Source of the DNA: Anticarsia gemmatalis
Lineage: Eukaryota; Arthropoda; Insecta; Lepidoptera; Erebidae
Length of the DNA stretch: 64,000 nt
NCBI RefSeq assembly: GCF_050436995.1
Contig: NC_134755.1
Span: 5,023,001-5,087,000 of the forward strand
Direction of reading: 5' to 3'
The translations under genes and the position numbers were made by a program. The notes beneath the pieces are model-generated. The model saw only the letters and a list, made by a program, of their open reading frames with translations, made no database searches and had not been told where the DNA came from. The number at the start of each line of letters is the position of its first letter. Position 1 is the stretch's first letter. Shown in pieces: positions 39,043-49,694 of this stretch.

Positions 39043-39190
39043 ATAACAACAGACGGAAAGTACAGACCCGTAACTTACTCTACATGTGGAATGCAAAAAT
39101 ATTTGTTCCGAGTCGGAATTAAACACACAATTTTACGACGTAGTGGCGTGGCGTTCGCTTTTACCACTGCGCCACAAAGGCTGTTCCATA
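39043..39190 (-). repeat. SINE-derived repeat with decayed tRNA head
   Basis: The phrases ATATTTGTTCCGAGTCGGAAT and CCACTGCGCCACAAAGGC match the reversed box B and box A regions of a tRNA-derived SINE. Related copies at 57565 and 59552 share the ATTTGTTCCGTGTGGGAATCG phrase. The promoter boxes are mutated. The 103-codon + strand frame across it is not a gene. Confidence 0.55.
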
Positions 39191-39562
39191 CATTTGAAAA
39201 GCTAGCATAGCAGATTTGTTGCAAATATACCTTCTTCAGCCATAAAATCTGAAGCAGAACAGTCCTTAAACTAATCTGAAACTAACATAACAACAAAATC
39301 AGCTCCCCTTCACAATTAATCACAAGGATCCACGTAACTTTCTTTTATTGCTCAGAAATGGTACAGTTATGATAAACAAATATCCATTATTCCCCTCTAA
39401 CTTTTACTAGTTCTTTGTTTATCGCCCACAAGGTTATCTGACGGTATACCCTCTCCTTCATAAATTATTCAGCGTGACCCGCTCATCATACAGCCATATC
39501 GGCGAATGTACACTATACCTTATATTGCTTTATTTTTCTCCCCGAAATATTATATAATGTCT

Positions 39563-40055
39563 GCCTCTGTTGCGTCATCTATCGTTTGTTCGACTGCCGA
39601 TCGTGAGGTCTCGGGTTTAATTCCCGGATGACAAAGTATTAAAAACTTTTCTATTTAATTTGTATTTCGTACTAGCTGACCCGCGCAACTTCGCTTGCGT
39701 CAAGAGAGACTGGGTCAAAATTTTCCCCGTTTTTGTAACATTTTTCGTTACTACTCCGCTCTTAATGGCCGTAGCGTGATGTTATAATATATAGCCTATA
39801 GCCTTCCTCGATAAATGGGCTAACTAACACTAAAAATTTTTTTCAAATCGGACCTGTAGTTCCTGAGATTAGCGCGTTCAAACAAACAAACTCTTCAGCT
39901 TTATAATATTAGTATAGATATTTATTTAATTTTATATCGGTATATGACAATAATGCTCGCCCATTATTACAAAGGATTGATTTTGCCAATGGCGAAACGG
40001 GGGTGTATTACACCTCTCCACGCACCTTCGGGTATAACAGGCGTGATGTTATGTA
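39563..40055 (+). repeat. tRNA-derived SINE interrupted by a Helitron
   Basis: The head GCCTCTGTTGCGTCATC...GTTCGACTGCCGATCGTGAG...TCTCGGGTTTAATTCCCGG is tRNA-like with recognisable A and B boxes. The body resumes at 39919 and contains TTTTGCCAATGGCGAAACGG, GGGTGTATTACACCTC and CACCTTCGGGTATAACAGGC, then GTGATGTTATGTACG. These body phrases recur in lepidopteran SINEs. The 247-base Helitron at 39672-39918 splits it, so the SINE is the older insertion. Confidence 0.65.
39672..39918 (-). mobile_element. Non-autonomous Helitron, complete (inverted)
   Basis: Read on the - strand it starts TCTATACTAATATTATAAAG and ends GTCAGCTAG. A hairpin (CGCAA-GCGAAG-TTGCG) lies just before the end. It is flanked by A on the 5' side and T on the 3' side, without target duplication. 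These are the standard Helitron marks: 5' TC, 3' CTRR, terminal hairpin, insertion between A and T. Confidence 0.88.
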
Positions 40056-43000
40056 CGTAAGAATGTTTATTATAAAAATGATAGATTTTGGTGTGTGAAA
40101 TTTGACCCACATTTTGGGGAGTTATATTTATATAACGTCTCGACTTGTTTAGCGAAGATTTGAGGCATACGTATAGATGTTATCAGTTTGATAGCTTTTT
40201 CGTCCCCGTGTCTTTTTAACGGCTTGAAAAGACTATGAAATAAAATACCAATATAGGTTTCAAAACTGCGAAATAAATATGTTACCAAATATCCAACTAA
40301 CCAAAACTAGAAACCATCAAAATATTCCAATCTATTTGTTTCAAACTTAAACTGGCCAATAAAACCGCCAGCCTATTTCATTCGTAACAAAACGATTGAA
40401 AAAGCCTCCCTAAACCGGCAGTTGTACCAAAATAACCGGTGCATTTACAAAGCGCACTTCGTATTTTTTATCCGCACCCCTTGTTTTCTGTGATGTACAT
40501 TAACCTGCTCAAAAGCTGAAACGGCTTCGCTGCGTTCAACGCTCCACTCAAATAAAACTTTTGTTTTTCCACCACTAAAAATGCACACGACCCATTTCGA
40601 CACACCGAGTGCAATTATGTTGCGACCTATTTAATTTTTTTGGAAACAATATTGGATACTTGTTCATTATTTTTAACGAAACGACAGCTCTGAGCTCCTG
40701 TTGATAGAGCATGGTGATATTGCCAATCAAAAGAATAAAAAGAATCAACGTACCTATTCAAATAATAAATATCAAAAGCTTTTAATATAATCAGAATTAA
40801 TTTTACTGATAAATAGATTTACCAATTTCACCAAAGCTATGAAATCCAAACTGAACTCAGCACTAATTATTGCTCAAATCATTGGCTTACTTAAACAGCT
40901 CGTTAATAACCGTGCATCGGCTCTTGATCTCCATACAAGTTCGTTTACTAATACAGCATTTAATTTCCCTGACCATAATTCACACGAGGTCATGCCGACA
41001 CGACAATTCGCAAACCGTGGTCCTCGAACAAACCGCAGAGCAAATGCGACGTTGCAAAGGGTTTCTTTACTCTATACGTGGCATCGTAATAACCAATGGT
41101 AGTCGAATTATGACTTCACAATATTCCATTATGAACTTTATGAGGTGTGTAATAAGAGAGAATTTTGTTTGTAGTGGCTGGCTGTGCGAGTTCAGCTTCG
41201 CCCACGCTGTTTACGGGCTCAACACTGCCATCGAGAAAGCAAACATAGAGTAGTGGCAGTGCGTATCGATAAAGGTTTATCGAATTTATCCATTAACTTG
41301 TGTGTTTTGGCGCTAAAATCGTTCAAGTGTAGTAGTCAAACGCTAGAAGCTGTTTAAGATTAATCTGTATGGAAATATAGGGTTGTGGGCACCCTCTGTC
41401 TACTGGGTTATACGTAATGTGTAGTGATTGCGTCACCGAAGCGTTGATTAGTTTACAATATCTGTTGATATATACAGAAACAGTGTACGTAAGATACCGT
41501 TAAATATTGTTTAACGAACTGTTAATACACTTGATACATTAGATATTATTAGAGACTATTATTGTCGGTATTTGATGGATGATTAGATATTGAATTACGT
41601 GTACAATATTAGGCTATAACATTAAATTGTTTGGAACATGTTAATATATAGGTAAGTATATAAGACAGAGTATATTGAAATGAGATGTTTCAATCAATTA
41701 TTTTGTATTTTCACAGCAGGAAAACGTGATATTAAAACCTTGACATAAATTAATTTGAGCGTAGACCGTCGCGTCCTGGATTCCATACATTGTCCATTAT
41801 CACTGATGACACGTCTCGTGAAAATGCATTAACATAAAATTGTAATGTTAAATTAAAATCTTTTATATAAAATTCAACAATGTAAAAGGTAAAATTAAAA
41901 TAAAGAGCGGTAAAAGTAAAATAACACACCACAACTTTTTATTACAGACTTAAAAAGCTTTTGCACCTTGGTTTGTCATCAAATAACTACACGAAGACGA
42001 CACATAGAAAACAAAATTGAAATAAGATGAAACAAAACTAGCACGAACTTTAAAAATCGTAACAATATCAAACTTCAAAAATTGTAGACGTTCCAAATCG
42101 ATATAACCTGCATTCCGTTGAAGTTTTAACGAGAAAACTGAACTGTAATAGCCATCGCAATTTTTCCAAGTAATATCGAACTCCGCAGTTATCATAAGTG
42201 GCCCGACAACCTTATAACCGGGTATCCTCTAAAACTACAAGCCATTTCCCCCAGCTGACTGTTCGCGGTAGAAGTGAGCAGTTTATTTTACCACAGAACG
42301 TCGGTGAAACAGACTGGCCGTAAATATTTTTTTAAACAAACGACTTCAAAGGGAACTTTAGTTATCTTTATAATTCTGTCAATTTTTTTTTTCCAAACAT
42401 GTAATACGATGTATGAAGAAAAGTTTTATTAGTGTTCTTATAATAACTTTTCTGATTTAGGTTGGACAAAATCTCGGAAAATCTTTTTTAGGATTCTTGA
42501 AAGCTGTAGTAGATGTCAAAATACATAGTTGGATAATTGCAAATACTTGTCAAAATGTTATTTTATGAAATAAAACATAACAATATATTTGACTTTGACG
42601 ATTTATACAATTTATTTTTGTAACAAAACATCGCAAACATCAAATCAAAAACGCTCGCGATCATGAAATACCCACTCAGCCTAAAATACATTGGTTGAGA
42701 AATCAACCAATATATTCCCGAACTTACTTGAAAAGGGCAAATCAACACTTGAAATAATTGCTATTACGACACAGAAAATAAAATAGAACCACTTAAGGGA
42801 GGCGTTTAGCGTCGTTTAATACGAATTTCCTCGTCATGGTACAAGGAAGGAATATAATAATATTTATTCTCTTGTCTGAAGGCTGACAGGGAAAAAGACT
42901 TATGCCGTCGTATGCCGGATTTCCTAATGATGTAATCGGGTATTAACCTCGCTTAATGTGGGAAGAACAGTAGCTAGAATGTATTGTTATGGTAAATTAG

Positions 43001-43070
43001 GTGAAATTAGTTTATAACTCGACGTAGTATAACACTACGTATTCACCTTGAACCATAAGATAGGCAGAAT

Positions 43071-43101
43071 AGCTATGGACTGTTATGTGCAGTCCATAGC
43101 T
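43071..43101. repeat. Perfect 12-bp hairpin
   Basis: AGCTATGGACTG and CAGTCCATAGCT are separated by a 7-base loop. The stem is too short for a microRNA precursor. A smaller 6-bp hairpin (CGTAGT/ACTACG) lies 40 bases upstream. Confidence 0.6.
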
Positions 43102-43762
43102 AGTTCGACTACCTTAATGTTAATCAAATAAAGACCTAAATAAGTAAAGAAGGTTAAAGCTTGTGACCAAATGTACCATGAAATTATTAGGACTATGTAA
43201 CGACTATAACTGCTTTAGCAGCATACTATCGTAAAGAACTTGAGGCCTAACACCAACTGTATACCGGTAACAAACACGTGCCCAACTATTACAGTAGGAC
43301 AACAATGTGTTGAATTTACTTCACTATAACATTTTGGACATTCATTGCTTACATCTACATTGTAATCCAATCGAGTTCTGGTAACATGTACTTCAATTCA
43401 TCTTATTCCAAACACTACAACTGCAAATCCTTTGAGGAAATCTCACACTACTACCATATACGAGCTTATAGATATAAGCCTTCTCACTTAACTTAGGCTA
43501 TACAAAGCCAGCTAAGTTTACTATTATCCCAAATGTTTGGGGAGCTGAATTCACACGGTTGTACATTTGGCGTATTTACTTCGTGGTTCTCCCGAGTGTG
43601 CTTGCTTTATGTATCTACATTAGAACTAGACCGGCTTGCTTGTATTAGGTTAAACCGTGGCTGTAACGCTTTACAGTAATTACTTGAATGTTACTTTAAA
43701 GTTGGTATATTATTATATCATAGTAAACGACAATTAACGCGAACATGATTGTACCTAATGCG

Positions 43763-43799
43763 TGACGTTTTGGCGCAGGTTACACTGGCCAAAACGTCA
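43763..43799. repeat. Perfect 12-bp hairpin with 13-base loop
   Basis: TGACGTTTTGGC and GCCAAAACGTCA form the stem. It is the second strong hairpin within 0.7 kb. No transposon boundary is visible. Confidence 0.6.
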
Positions 43800-45159
43800 A
43801 GCGTTTAGTGTATTACTGGAAATTTTAGTCTACTAGTGTTTGTGACGCCACGGTTATGAAATAAGTTGTGCAACAATCGTTGAAAAAATTTTGAGGCTAT
43901 GTTGTCGCCTAATACAACTAACTTTCTATTACCCTAAGGAATAGTTTGCGAAAACTAATAGGCAACCCCCGAAACAAAATATTTTTGAATGCATAACTGC
44001 GCAGCAAACTGGAGGTAAAAATAAACAAATAATACATAAATTTTACTGCTCTTATTCAACGAAAACTTCAAAATGCTTTTTAAACATGTTTTTCAAATAA
44101 TAATTTGTAGTCTGAACCAAAAACATTTTATTCTGCATTATAATATTCAACGAACAGAAAGTTCTAAACAAAACGCTTATAATTTGTTTGTTTATTATTC
44201 TTTCTAGTACATTCGCAGTACTTGTGCAGGGAAAATTACTCGCGGCGAGGAGTTGAGTTAAGCCCGATGATTGCGTTTGCCCTAGTCTGGGTTTCTGTGT
44301 CAAATGCACGGCTCAGCCGGGATTTGAGTATCAAAGAGCGGGGTTAGGGATCTAATCTACCGCTGTTTTGATAATATATTTATATGTCAAGGTTCGAGGA
44401 AGCGTTGTATGGAAATTAAGATTGAAATGATTTCTTGGGCTTGAATTTTTTACTCTTTTTTATTTAAGTTGCCATGTTTAAAAGTATAACCGATGAAAAG
44501 TAAGCGAGTAAATAAACAATTTTGTAATGCTTGCTTGCAATAACCCATAAAATTCCGGTATATTCGTGGCAAGAATCCTCTGCCCCATTGTTGACGCCGT
44601 TCTAAGTTTTATCATCTTTAGCTGAACCATAAAATATTTCGATTTAATTTATAACAGTAACATAAACTATATTATAAGGTACCCTAACCTTTAAATTTTC
44701 AATCGCGTATAAGAGCCGTTGCATTATAATATTATATATATTAAAACGTTTACAAAAACTTACATTTAGATAACATTTTCTCACATACATAAAAAACCTG
44801 TATCAAAACTTGATAAAACTGTATTTTTTTAGAGATTAGGATACACGTGGAGAGTCAAGAAATAACATCCATCTTAATCTCTTTGTATAATAAATTACAA
44901 AGACTGTTAATTGGATCAAACTAGAAGTAAATCTAAAAGTTTACTTTCAAACTTTTTGATGTAACTTTTGTTCGAAATTGAGCAAATAAGAATAAGATTT
45001 TGAATTAAATTAAGATTGACGTCGATAATGATTAATGAGCTCTCGACACGTGTACTCTCTCACCAAATTGAGTACAATTAGTTTACGTGAATGATAATAT
45101 AATTTGGCAAGATATCTATTAACACTGTGACATCTGTACATAAACGAGTATATATTATA

Positions 45160-45357
45160 TTGTTTGAATCTTGTGGATTCGATTCCCATGTCGGGGAAAG
45201 TGCTATTTGTATTTTAATTTTATTTTATTCTATTTTTATTTCGCCAACTTTAATATAGGGCTAACATTTTTAATGGCCGAACGTGGGTGTACACCTATAC
45301 CATAATTGAGCATCTTGTTGTGCACGTTATCACGGCTGCACAGTGCAAAACCTCGTA
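45160..45357 (+). repeat. tRNA-derived SINE, diverged and uninterrupted
   Basis: A box B-like TGGATTCGATTCCCATG is followed by a T-rich stretch, TTTCGCCAACTTT, AATGGCCGAACGTGGGTGTA and a tail with TGCACGTTATCACGGC. The order is the same as in the SINE at 39563, without the Helitron, so it serves as an empty-site comparison. Confidence 0.5.
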
Positions 45358-46193
45358 AAATCTATATTGCCATTAATACTTAGAAACTATGATTATTAAC
45401 TATTATTATGGATATAAACCTATTAAGTCATGGTCTTAGAAATATAAGTCGCACATAATTCACAGTACCCTTATTATTTAATTTTTTACTATTCCATTTC
45501 TAGATTTTATTGCACACTTTAACATTTATATCGTAAGCCTAGGTTCGTATACTAGGTTATTCGCGTTGCCTTTTGTGTTCAGGACATTAACATAATATTC
45601 TTTGTCCTTAGTATACTACACTTCTATAGAGTAAATTAGATTCTACTTCGCACCTGAAATTGGATCTTTAGATAATAAAGTAACATTTACACGTGTCGGT
45701 GATATTCATCTTTCAGAGATTGCTCAATCTGAACTGCTATTTTCTTTTAATAGAAGTTGTTTACGTAATAATTTATTTATTGCTCCGCTCGCGATTGTTA
45801 TTGTGTTGACATTAGGCAATCTTTCTTGGGACGTATTTTATCAACGCGTAAATTGAAGTCGAGCCAGTCTGTAAGCCATTAAGAATATCAGCCTCAGACC
45901 AGACTTATGTATTAGACAGTGGCCTGTTTGCTCCGACTTTTTTGATGATTGACCTATACCTCAATTGTAAACATATTTCAGATACATTGTGCACTCCAAG
46001 GCACATAGGTATTGTCTCTATTACAAGAGCATACTATACCTTTAAAAGGCATGTAAAGGTATCGGTAGTATAGTTCACATTTCTGGCTTACGTATGCGTG
46101 TATTCTTACTATTTAACTGTTTAAAAAACCTGTACTTATGATGTTATTACCTATACAATGTGTTATTACTTATACAAAAATTGTTTCACTTAC

Positions 46194-46259
46194 TAGGGTT
46201 AACAGCATGCCCCTCGTCGACCACGTGCATCGAAAGGTGAAGGAGCACCAGCAACGTTG
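46194..46259 (-). CDS. CUB-domain protein (SOL-1-like), exon 2, signal peptide
   Basis: The exon is 66 bases with acceptor ...ttgtttcagttgtcag before 46259 and consensus donor GTAAGT after 46194. With the single G carried from the exon at 63469 it encodes ATLLVLLHLSMHVVDEGHA then VNP, and its last A joins GT of the 11827 exon to give Ser. The hydrophobic core (residues 8-21 of the assembled protein) and G-H-A before Val27 make a typical secretory signal with likely cleavage after Ala26. A second AG lies 7 bases upstream; using it would break the frame with the 63.49-kb ATG. Upstream in this frame the intron has a TAA, so the exon cannot supply its own distal start. Phase-1 boundaries on both sides are typical of extracellular module genes. 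Confidence 0.72.
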
Positions 46260-46381
46260 CTGACAACTGAAACAATACAAAGACAAATTAGTTACATTTT
46301 ATAAAAGCATATAGTTAAAAGAAATTTATTGATACTGTTGCATCGACATTACAAAATCTGTTTGTAAGTCGATAATGTTAA

Positions 46382-46471
46382 TCTATACTAATATTATAAA
46401 GCTGAAGAGTTTGTTTGTTTGTTTGTTTGTTTGAACGCGCTAATCTCAGGAACTACTGGTCCAATTTGAAA
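46382..46471 (+). mobile_element. Truncated Helitron 5' end
   Basis: The first 89 bases of the Helitron family (TCTATACTAATATTATAAAG, TTTG repeats, GAACGCGCTAATCTCAGGAA) stop abruptly at TTTGAA. A full copy starts at once at 46472. The truncated and full copies are nearly identical over their shared part. Confidence 0.8.
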
Positions 46472-46728
46472 TCTATACTAATATTATAAAGCTGAAGAGT
46501 TTGTTTGATTGTTTGTTTGTTTGAACGCGCTAATCTCAGGAACTACTAGTCCGATTTGAAAAATTCTTTCAGTGTTAGATAGACCATTTATCGAGAAAGG
46601 TTTTAAGCTATATAATATCACGCTACGGCTATTAGGAGCGGAGTAGCAACGAAAAATGTTACAAAAACGGCGAAAATTTTTTTCATTCTTTCTTATGTGA
46701 CGCAAGCGAAGTTGCGCGGGTCAGCTAG
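46472..46728 (+). mobile_element. Non-autonomous Helitron, complete
   Basis: It starts TCTATACTAATATTATAAAG and ends GTCAGCTAG, with a CGCAA...TTGCG hairpin before the end. Flanking bases are A (46471) and T (46729). It is 257 bases and non-coding; the - strand 73-codon frame across it is element sequence. Confidence 0.88.
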
Positions 46729-46738
46729 TGTAAAATAA

Positions 46739-46777
46739 AATAGTATTGTTTGTGATTTTATCACAAACAATACTATT
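46739..46777. repeat. Perfect 18-bp inverted repeat, 3-base loop
   Basis: AATAGTATTGTTTGTGAT is followed by TTT and its exact complement. It begins 10 bases after the 3' end of the Helitron at 46728. The perfect match suggests a recent origin. Confidence 0.75.
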
Positions 46778-46859
46778 GACGTTTTGTCAGGAGCGCAATT
46801 TCCGCAATTTTAATGAGCAACTAAAAATATTTTATTTAATCACATTTTACTGGCTAATT

Positions 46860-46908
46860 CTCGATACTCGATAGTGCCGACCGTGTAAAATTGCGCTACA
46901 GAAACCCA
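46860..46908 (-). repeat. Terminal fragment of the GCGCGATTCTCTAC MITE family
   Basis: On the - strand it reads GTAGCGCAATTTTACACGGTCGG then CACTATCGAGTATCGAG, resembling one end of the MITE at 52049. Only the end is present. Confidence 0.4.
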
Positions 46909-46955
46909 CCATATCAACAGTTGTTCCTTGCTTGTACTTATTTATTCTCCCATAA

Positions 46956-47220
46956 TCTATACTAATATTATAAAGCTGAAGAGTTTGTTTGTTTGTTTGT
47001 TTGTTTGTTTGTTTGAACGCGCTAACCTCAGGAACTACCAGTCCGATTTGAAAAATTATTTCAGTGTTAGATAGCCCATTTATTGTGAAAGGCTATAGGC
47101 TATATATTATCACGCTACTACCAACAGGAGCAGAGTACCAGTAAAAAATGTTACAAAAACGGGAGAAATTATGGCCATATTATCTTGTGTGACGCAAGCG
47201 AAGTTGCGCGGGTCAGCTAG
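46956..47220 (+). mobile_element. Non-autonomous Helitron, complete
   Basis: It starts TCTATACTAATATTATAAAG, has seven or so TTTG units, and ends GCGCGGGTCAGCTAG. Flanks are A (46955) and T (47221). It is 265 bases and somewhat diverged from the 46472 copy, so a separate insertion. Confidence 0.88.
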
Positions 47221-49553
47221 TATCTCATAAAATGGGTTTTTTTTACGTCCCATAAGATTAAAGTTAAGTGTTACGCAAGGTTTTAAAGCACAAAACATGA
47301 ATATAACCAACAATTTTTAAACACAAACGTACACGACACCTTTTCTGTGAAGGTAAAAAATCTCATAAAACTGAGGTAAAAATTACAACATAACAGGCAA
47401 GGCTCAAGCTATAAATATTTCATGTCATATAAAAACAGTAGAGTACAAACGTGGGCGCTTTTACCCTTTAAAAATGCACACCTTACTTATATCAGTAACA
47501 CGGGTGAGTAATTATTTTCAGGTCCTTTCTCTCCATGACACCTTTCGTAAGCCGTGTTTCTGCAAAAATGTGAGCAGCTCTACGGTCACAATGCGACTAC
47601 TAAATTGCATTAAAATTCCTCTTTGTTCAGTACCTCGGGGCAAAATGAAAAATTGTATTTATACCTGCAAACCCGCTCTTGTTGAATATCCTCGTGATTT
47701 TCTGTAAATAATGTTCCAAGTATTTTTTAGCCACCTCCGCTATTTAATATTAAAGTTTGCTGCAAAACTGGATTAATTTTATGAATAACAATTTACCTGA
47801 ATTATTTTTTAATTTGCGATACGTTCGTAGTTGCCATTTTTCGAGACGTGCTCATAATTATATTTTACATTGACACAAAATGAATGAATGATACTTTTAA
47901 ATTATAATAAAAAATGAACGATGTTTCTCCTTTGAAGTGAATTTGTAATTTACCTAGTGGATTTATTAAAACAAATATTACGATCTATTTATACACATTT
48001 CACTTTGAGCTTACTTCTAATTAAAGATTCAGTTTGAATTCATCATATTCAATCATAATAATAATATTTATTCCACTATATATTTGATTAATTTTAATTG
48101 AATCATATTTTAAATACAAATGATACACTCATATGAGCTAATAATAAGTTCGAAACATTATTTAGGGTAACCTTTTTGGTAAAACTATTAAATACAGTCT
48201 ATAAATTATTATCTATATATAACCGACAATAAGAATCTACTCATAAAATGCCTACCACACAAAGTCCCAATCAAACTAATGTAGAACAAAAATCAAAGTG
48301 CTACATCAACGTCATGATTCCTTGTAAAATTTTTCACTTATGAGTAATTAAAACAGCACACGACAGCCTTATTATAATATCAATGGTCGCGTGAGGGTGA
48401 ATTAGTATTCGTGTATTTTAACAACGACTTTATCACGATATCGTTGAAGGGGTTGGTGTGCTGTAAAATTAATACGACATTAATAAAGGCCTGCTCGCTT
48501 CTGAATATGGGTAACCTTGCTTTTGTGGAATAAATTAATTTTATTTTATGGTAGTGTATTTTAGGAATGCATGTATGCCGTTAAAATATAAATATGTAAT
48601 AGGGCAAGTTTAATTCTGTTTTATGCTTGAATATGCCAATTAGATTAAAAGCTTTCGTTGTGTCTCCAATCTTTGTTTCTTACGACTAAATTATAATATA
48701 TTTTTTAGAGTCACATTATGGAAAACCTTTTTCTCTGGGTATCGGTAACATTTTGTTTCTATAACAGACAAAAAATATGAATACCAAAACATACAAAACG
48801 CTCCGCTATCATCATAGCTATACAATAAAAGTAAGTACAAACGTATAATCAGTACAGCGTCAGAATTCACAGCTAATAGCAGTTGGGTGAAAGTTTTCAT
48901 CGCACCAGACAGTCACAATATTAGAGTCGTTTATCAATTTAGAACAAGTCGCAAACAAACGTTAATTGCTGTAATTGGCTACATCAGCCTTTGAGAGTCA
49001 AGGGTAATAATTTGCTTTGAATTACTATTTCTGGTTCATCATAAGTTTAATAACTTTGCTTGTCTACAAACCAAGTCGCCAACCCGCTGACACGTGTCAG
49101 TGGTTTTATTTCGAAGTTAGAGTTTCAGTCGCGAACATGTTTTTTTTTTTAAGCAACGCTGAAGTTACGTTATCCTTATGTATTTACGACTTTTGTGTGT
49201 GCTTTAGTGAGAGAAATCGCTTCAGTTGTATGGTCGAAGCATATAAAAACTCTGTTTTCACCACTGAGGATCGCAAGATCCTCCAAAGCCCCCTATGATG
49301 GGATATGAAGGGCTGATCAGCTTGATAAAAGTTTCAATTGCGGTGTCTTTCACAAACATAAGTCTCTCATAGAAACTAGTTAGGCTCACTACATCCAGGA
49401 ATTAAAGTTGTTAATCGACTTCTAGTAAAAGTTCCTAACACACGCTTTAATAGAATTCACTTTGTGTTGAAACTTATGTAAGTACAGGCACTTGAAGTTT
49501 AGTTGACTTCTTTTTAGAAACAACTTGCGTGATCCAACCGTTATCTAAAGGTG

Positions 49554-49694
49554 GGCGATTTACAATCGGCTGGTTATCGATAATTTGTATGAGAATGTGA
49601 TCAGCGCCTTTATTGGGCGCTATAGGAACTATTTCTGAAATACATCTTACATGTCAAACTGTCAAAAAATCAATAGTACTGACTGTAGAAAATA
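49554..49694 (-). repeat. MITE of the GCGCGATTCTCTAC family (inverted, diverged)
   Basis: Phrases read in reverse match the family: ATCGGCTGGTTATCGATAA, ATGAGAATGTGATCAGCGCC and TACTGACTGTAGAAAAT. The termini are decayed. Confidence 0.5.

Larger units (their letters stand above)
11828..46193 (-). other. 34.4-kb intron 2 of the CUB-domain gene
   Basis: This phase-1 intron runs from donor GTAAGT at 46193-46188 to the acceptor ending at 11828. It holds an intronless + strand gene (20835-21251), three 1.1-kb foldback elements, two MITE-type elements, several SINE-derived pieces and one intact Helitron. Stretches without any named feature are 11.9-15.1, 16.3-20.8, 21.3-25.3, 26.4-30.6, 31.9-35.6, 35.8-37.5 and 40.1-45.1 kb. 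There I see only AT-rich sequence, short hairpins and open frames without coding character. Confidence 0.75.

Noticed and set aside
38899..39210. + strand frame of 103 codons
   Set aside because: It spans a decayed SINE, and the peptide is not family-like.
39563..39650. Possible tRNA gene
   Set aside because: The box B is good, but the acceptor stem does not pair and a SINE body follows, so this is a tRNA-derived SINE head.
40839..41253. Two overlapping + strand frames of 87 and 127 codons
   Set aside because: The frames compete, and neither has domain, codon-use or splice support. Composition is like the surrounding intron.
46484..47313. - strand frames of 73 and 67 codons
   Set aside because: They are mostly antisense to Helitron sequence, and these Helitrons are non-autonomous.
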